A stretch of 64,000 nt of DNA from Verrucomicrobiia bacterium (lineage in GTDB: Bacteria > Verrucomicrobiota > Verrucomicrobiia > Limisphaerales > JADLHS01). The translations under genes were made by a program, and so were the position numbers. Below are positions 63,999-64,000 of this stretch, piece after piece; position 1 is the first letter of the stretch, and every line of letters begins with the position of its first letter. Under the pieces are notes generated by a model. That model ran no database searches. It worked only from the letters and a program-made list of their open reading frames with translations, and was not told where the DNA came from. The stretch is taken from NCBI GenBank assembly GCA_011525685.1, contig WYBW01000022.1, forward strand, positions 186,001 to 250,000, in the 5' to 3' direction.

Positions 63999-64000
63999 GG

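Noticed and set aside
1-64000. CRISPR array or cas genes
   Set aside because: No regular direct repeat with unique spacers and no Cas protein was seen. The palindromic clusters at 42066, 46565, 52463, 53823 and 60199 have irregular spacing and inverted symmetry.

Overview
The window reads as a piece of a GC-rich (roughly 60%) Gram-negative chromosome. My best guess is Verrucomicrobiota, or at least the PVC group. The grounds are two-ORF overlap habits, weak Shine-Dalgarno use, outer-membrane barrel proteins, a DUF255 thioredoxin-like protein, a GH63-like glucosidase, and many short palindromic repeats between genes. No rRNA or marker protein is present to prove the lineage.

Region 1 (1-5240) is a host segment: a truncated membrane glycosyltransferase, a small ECF-type sigma factor overlapping a membrane partner, a small exported Cys-rich protein and a DUF255 thioredoxin-like protein. 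Region 2 (about 5.4-23.5 kb) is an inserted mobilizable element. It has a minus-strand operon (HTH-like protein, ParA ATPase, small membrane protein, TraG/TraD-like coupling ATPase, PHP-SMC-like ATPase), a group II intron, two small proteins, a MobF (TrwC/TraI) relaxase, an ImmA/IrrE protease + small protein + sigma-factor module, and, divergent from that module, a three-gene bacterial ubiquitin-like conjugation operon: Ubl-E2 fusion, JAMM protease-E1 fusion, and a DUF6527 metal-binding protein. A RadC-type JAB protein behind a 250-bp palindrome closes the element. I found no integrase and no complete type IV secretion system, so the element looks mobilized rather than self-transmissible.

Region 3 (23.6-46 kb) is host metabolism and envelope. 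It holds a lipoprotein, a cyclic-nucleotide-binding protein, three outer-membrane barrels, a SulP anion transporter, a nucleotidyltransferase pair bracketed by an 18-bp repeat, two bile-acid-symporter-family transporters, a CoA-disulfide-reductase/rhodanese flavoprotein, a glucose-dehydrogenase-like enzyme, a GH63-like hydrolase and a DUF2254 membrane protein. It ends with an anaerobic block: a glycyl radical enzyme, its activase, an odd phosphofructokinase homologue and a rhodanese.

Region 4 (46-64 kb) is signalling. A PAS/GAF histidine kinase, a FixJ-type regulator and a lone receiver are followed by a cNMP-binding/GAF protein, two PilT ATPases and a chemosensory cluster (cheA, cheW, MCP, cheR, cheB, and a REC-REC-class III cyclase output protein). 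The layout suggests a pilus-based tactic system that acts partly through a cyclic nucleotide. A canonical phosphofructokinase lies at the end.

The most interesting system is the ubiquitin-like operon. Its E2 domain has no cysteine at all, its E1 has serines where related proteins often carry a CxxC, and a divergent sigma/protease module shares its 137-bp promoter region.
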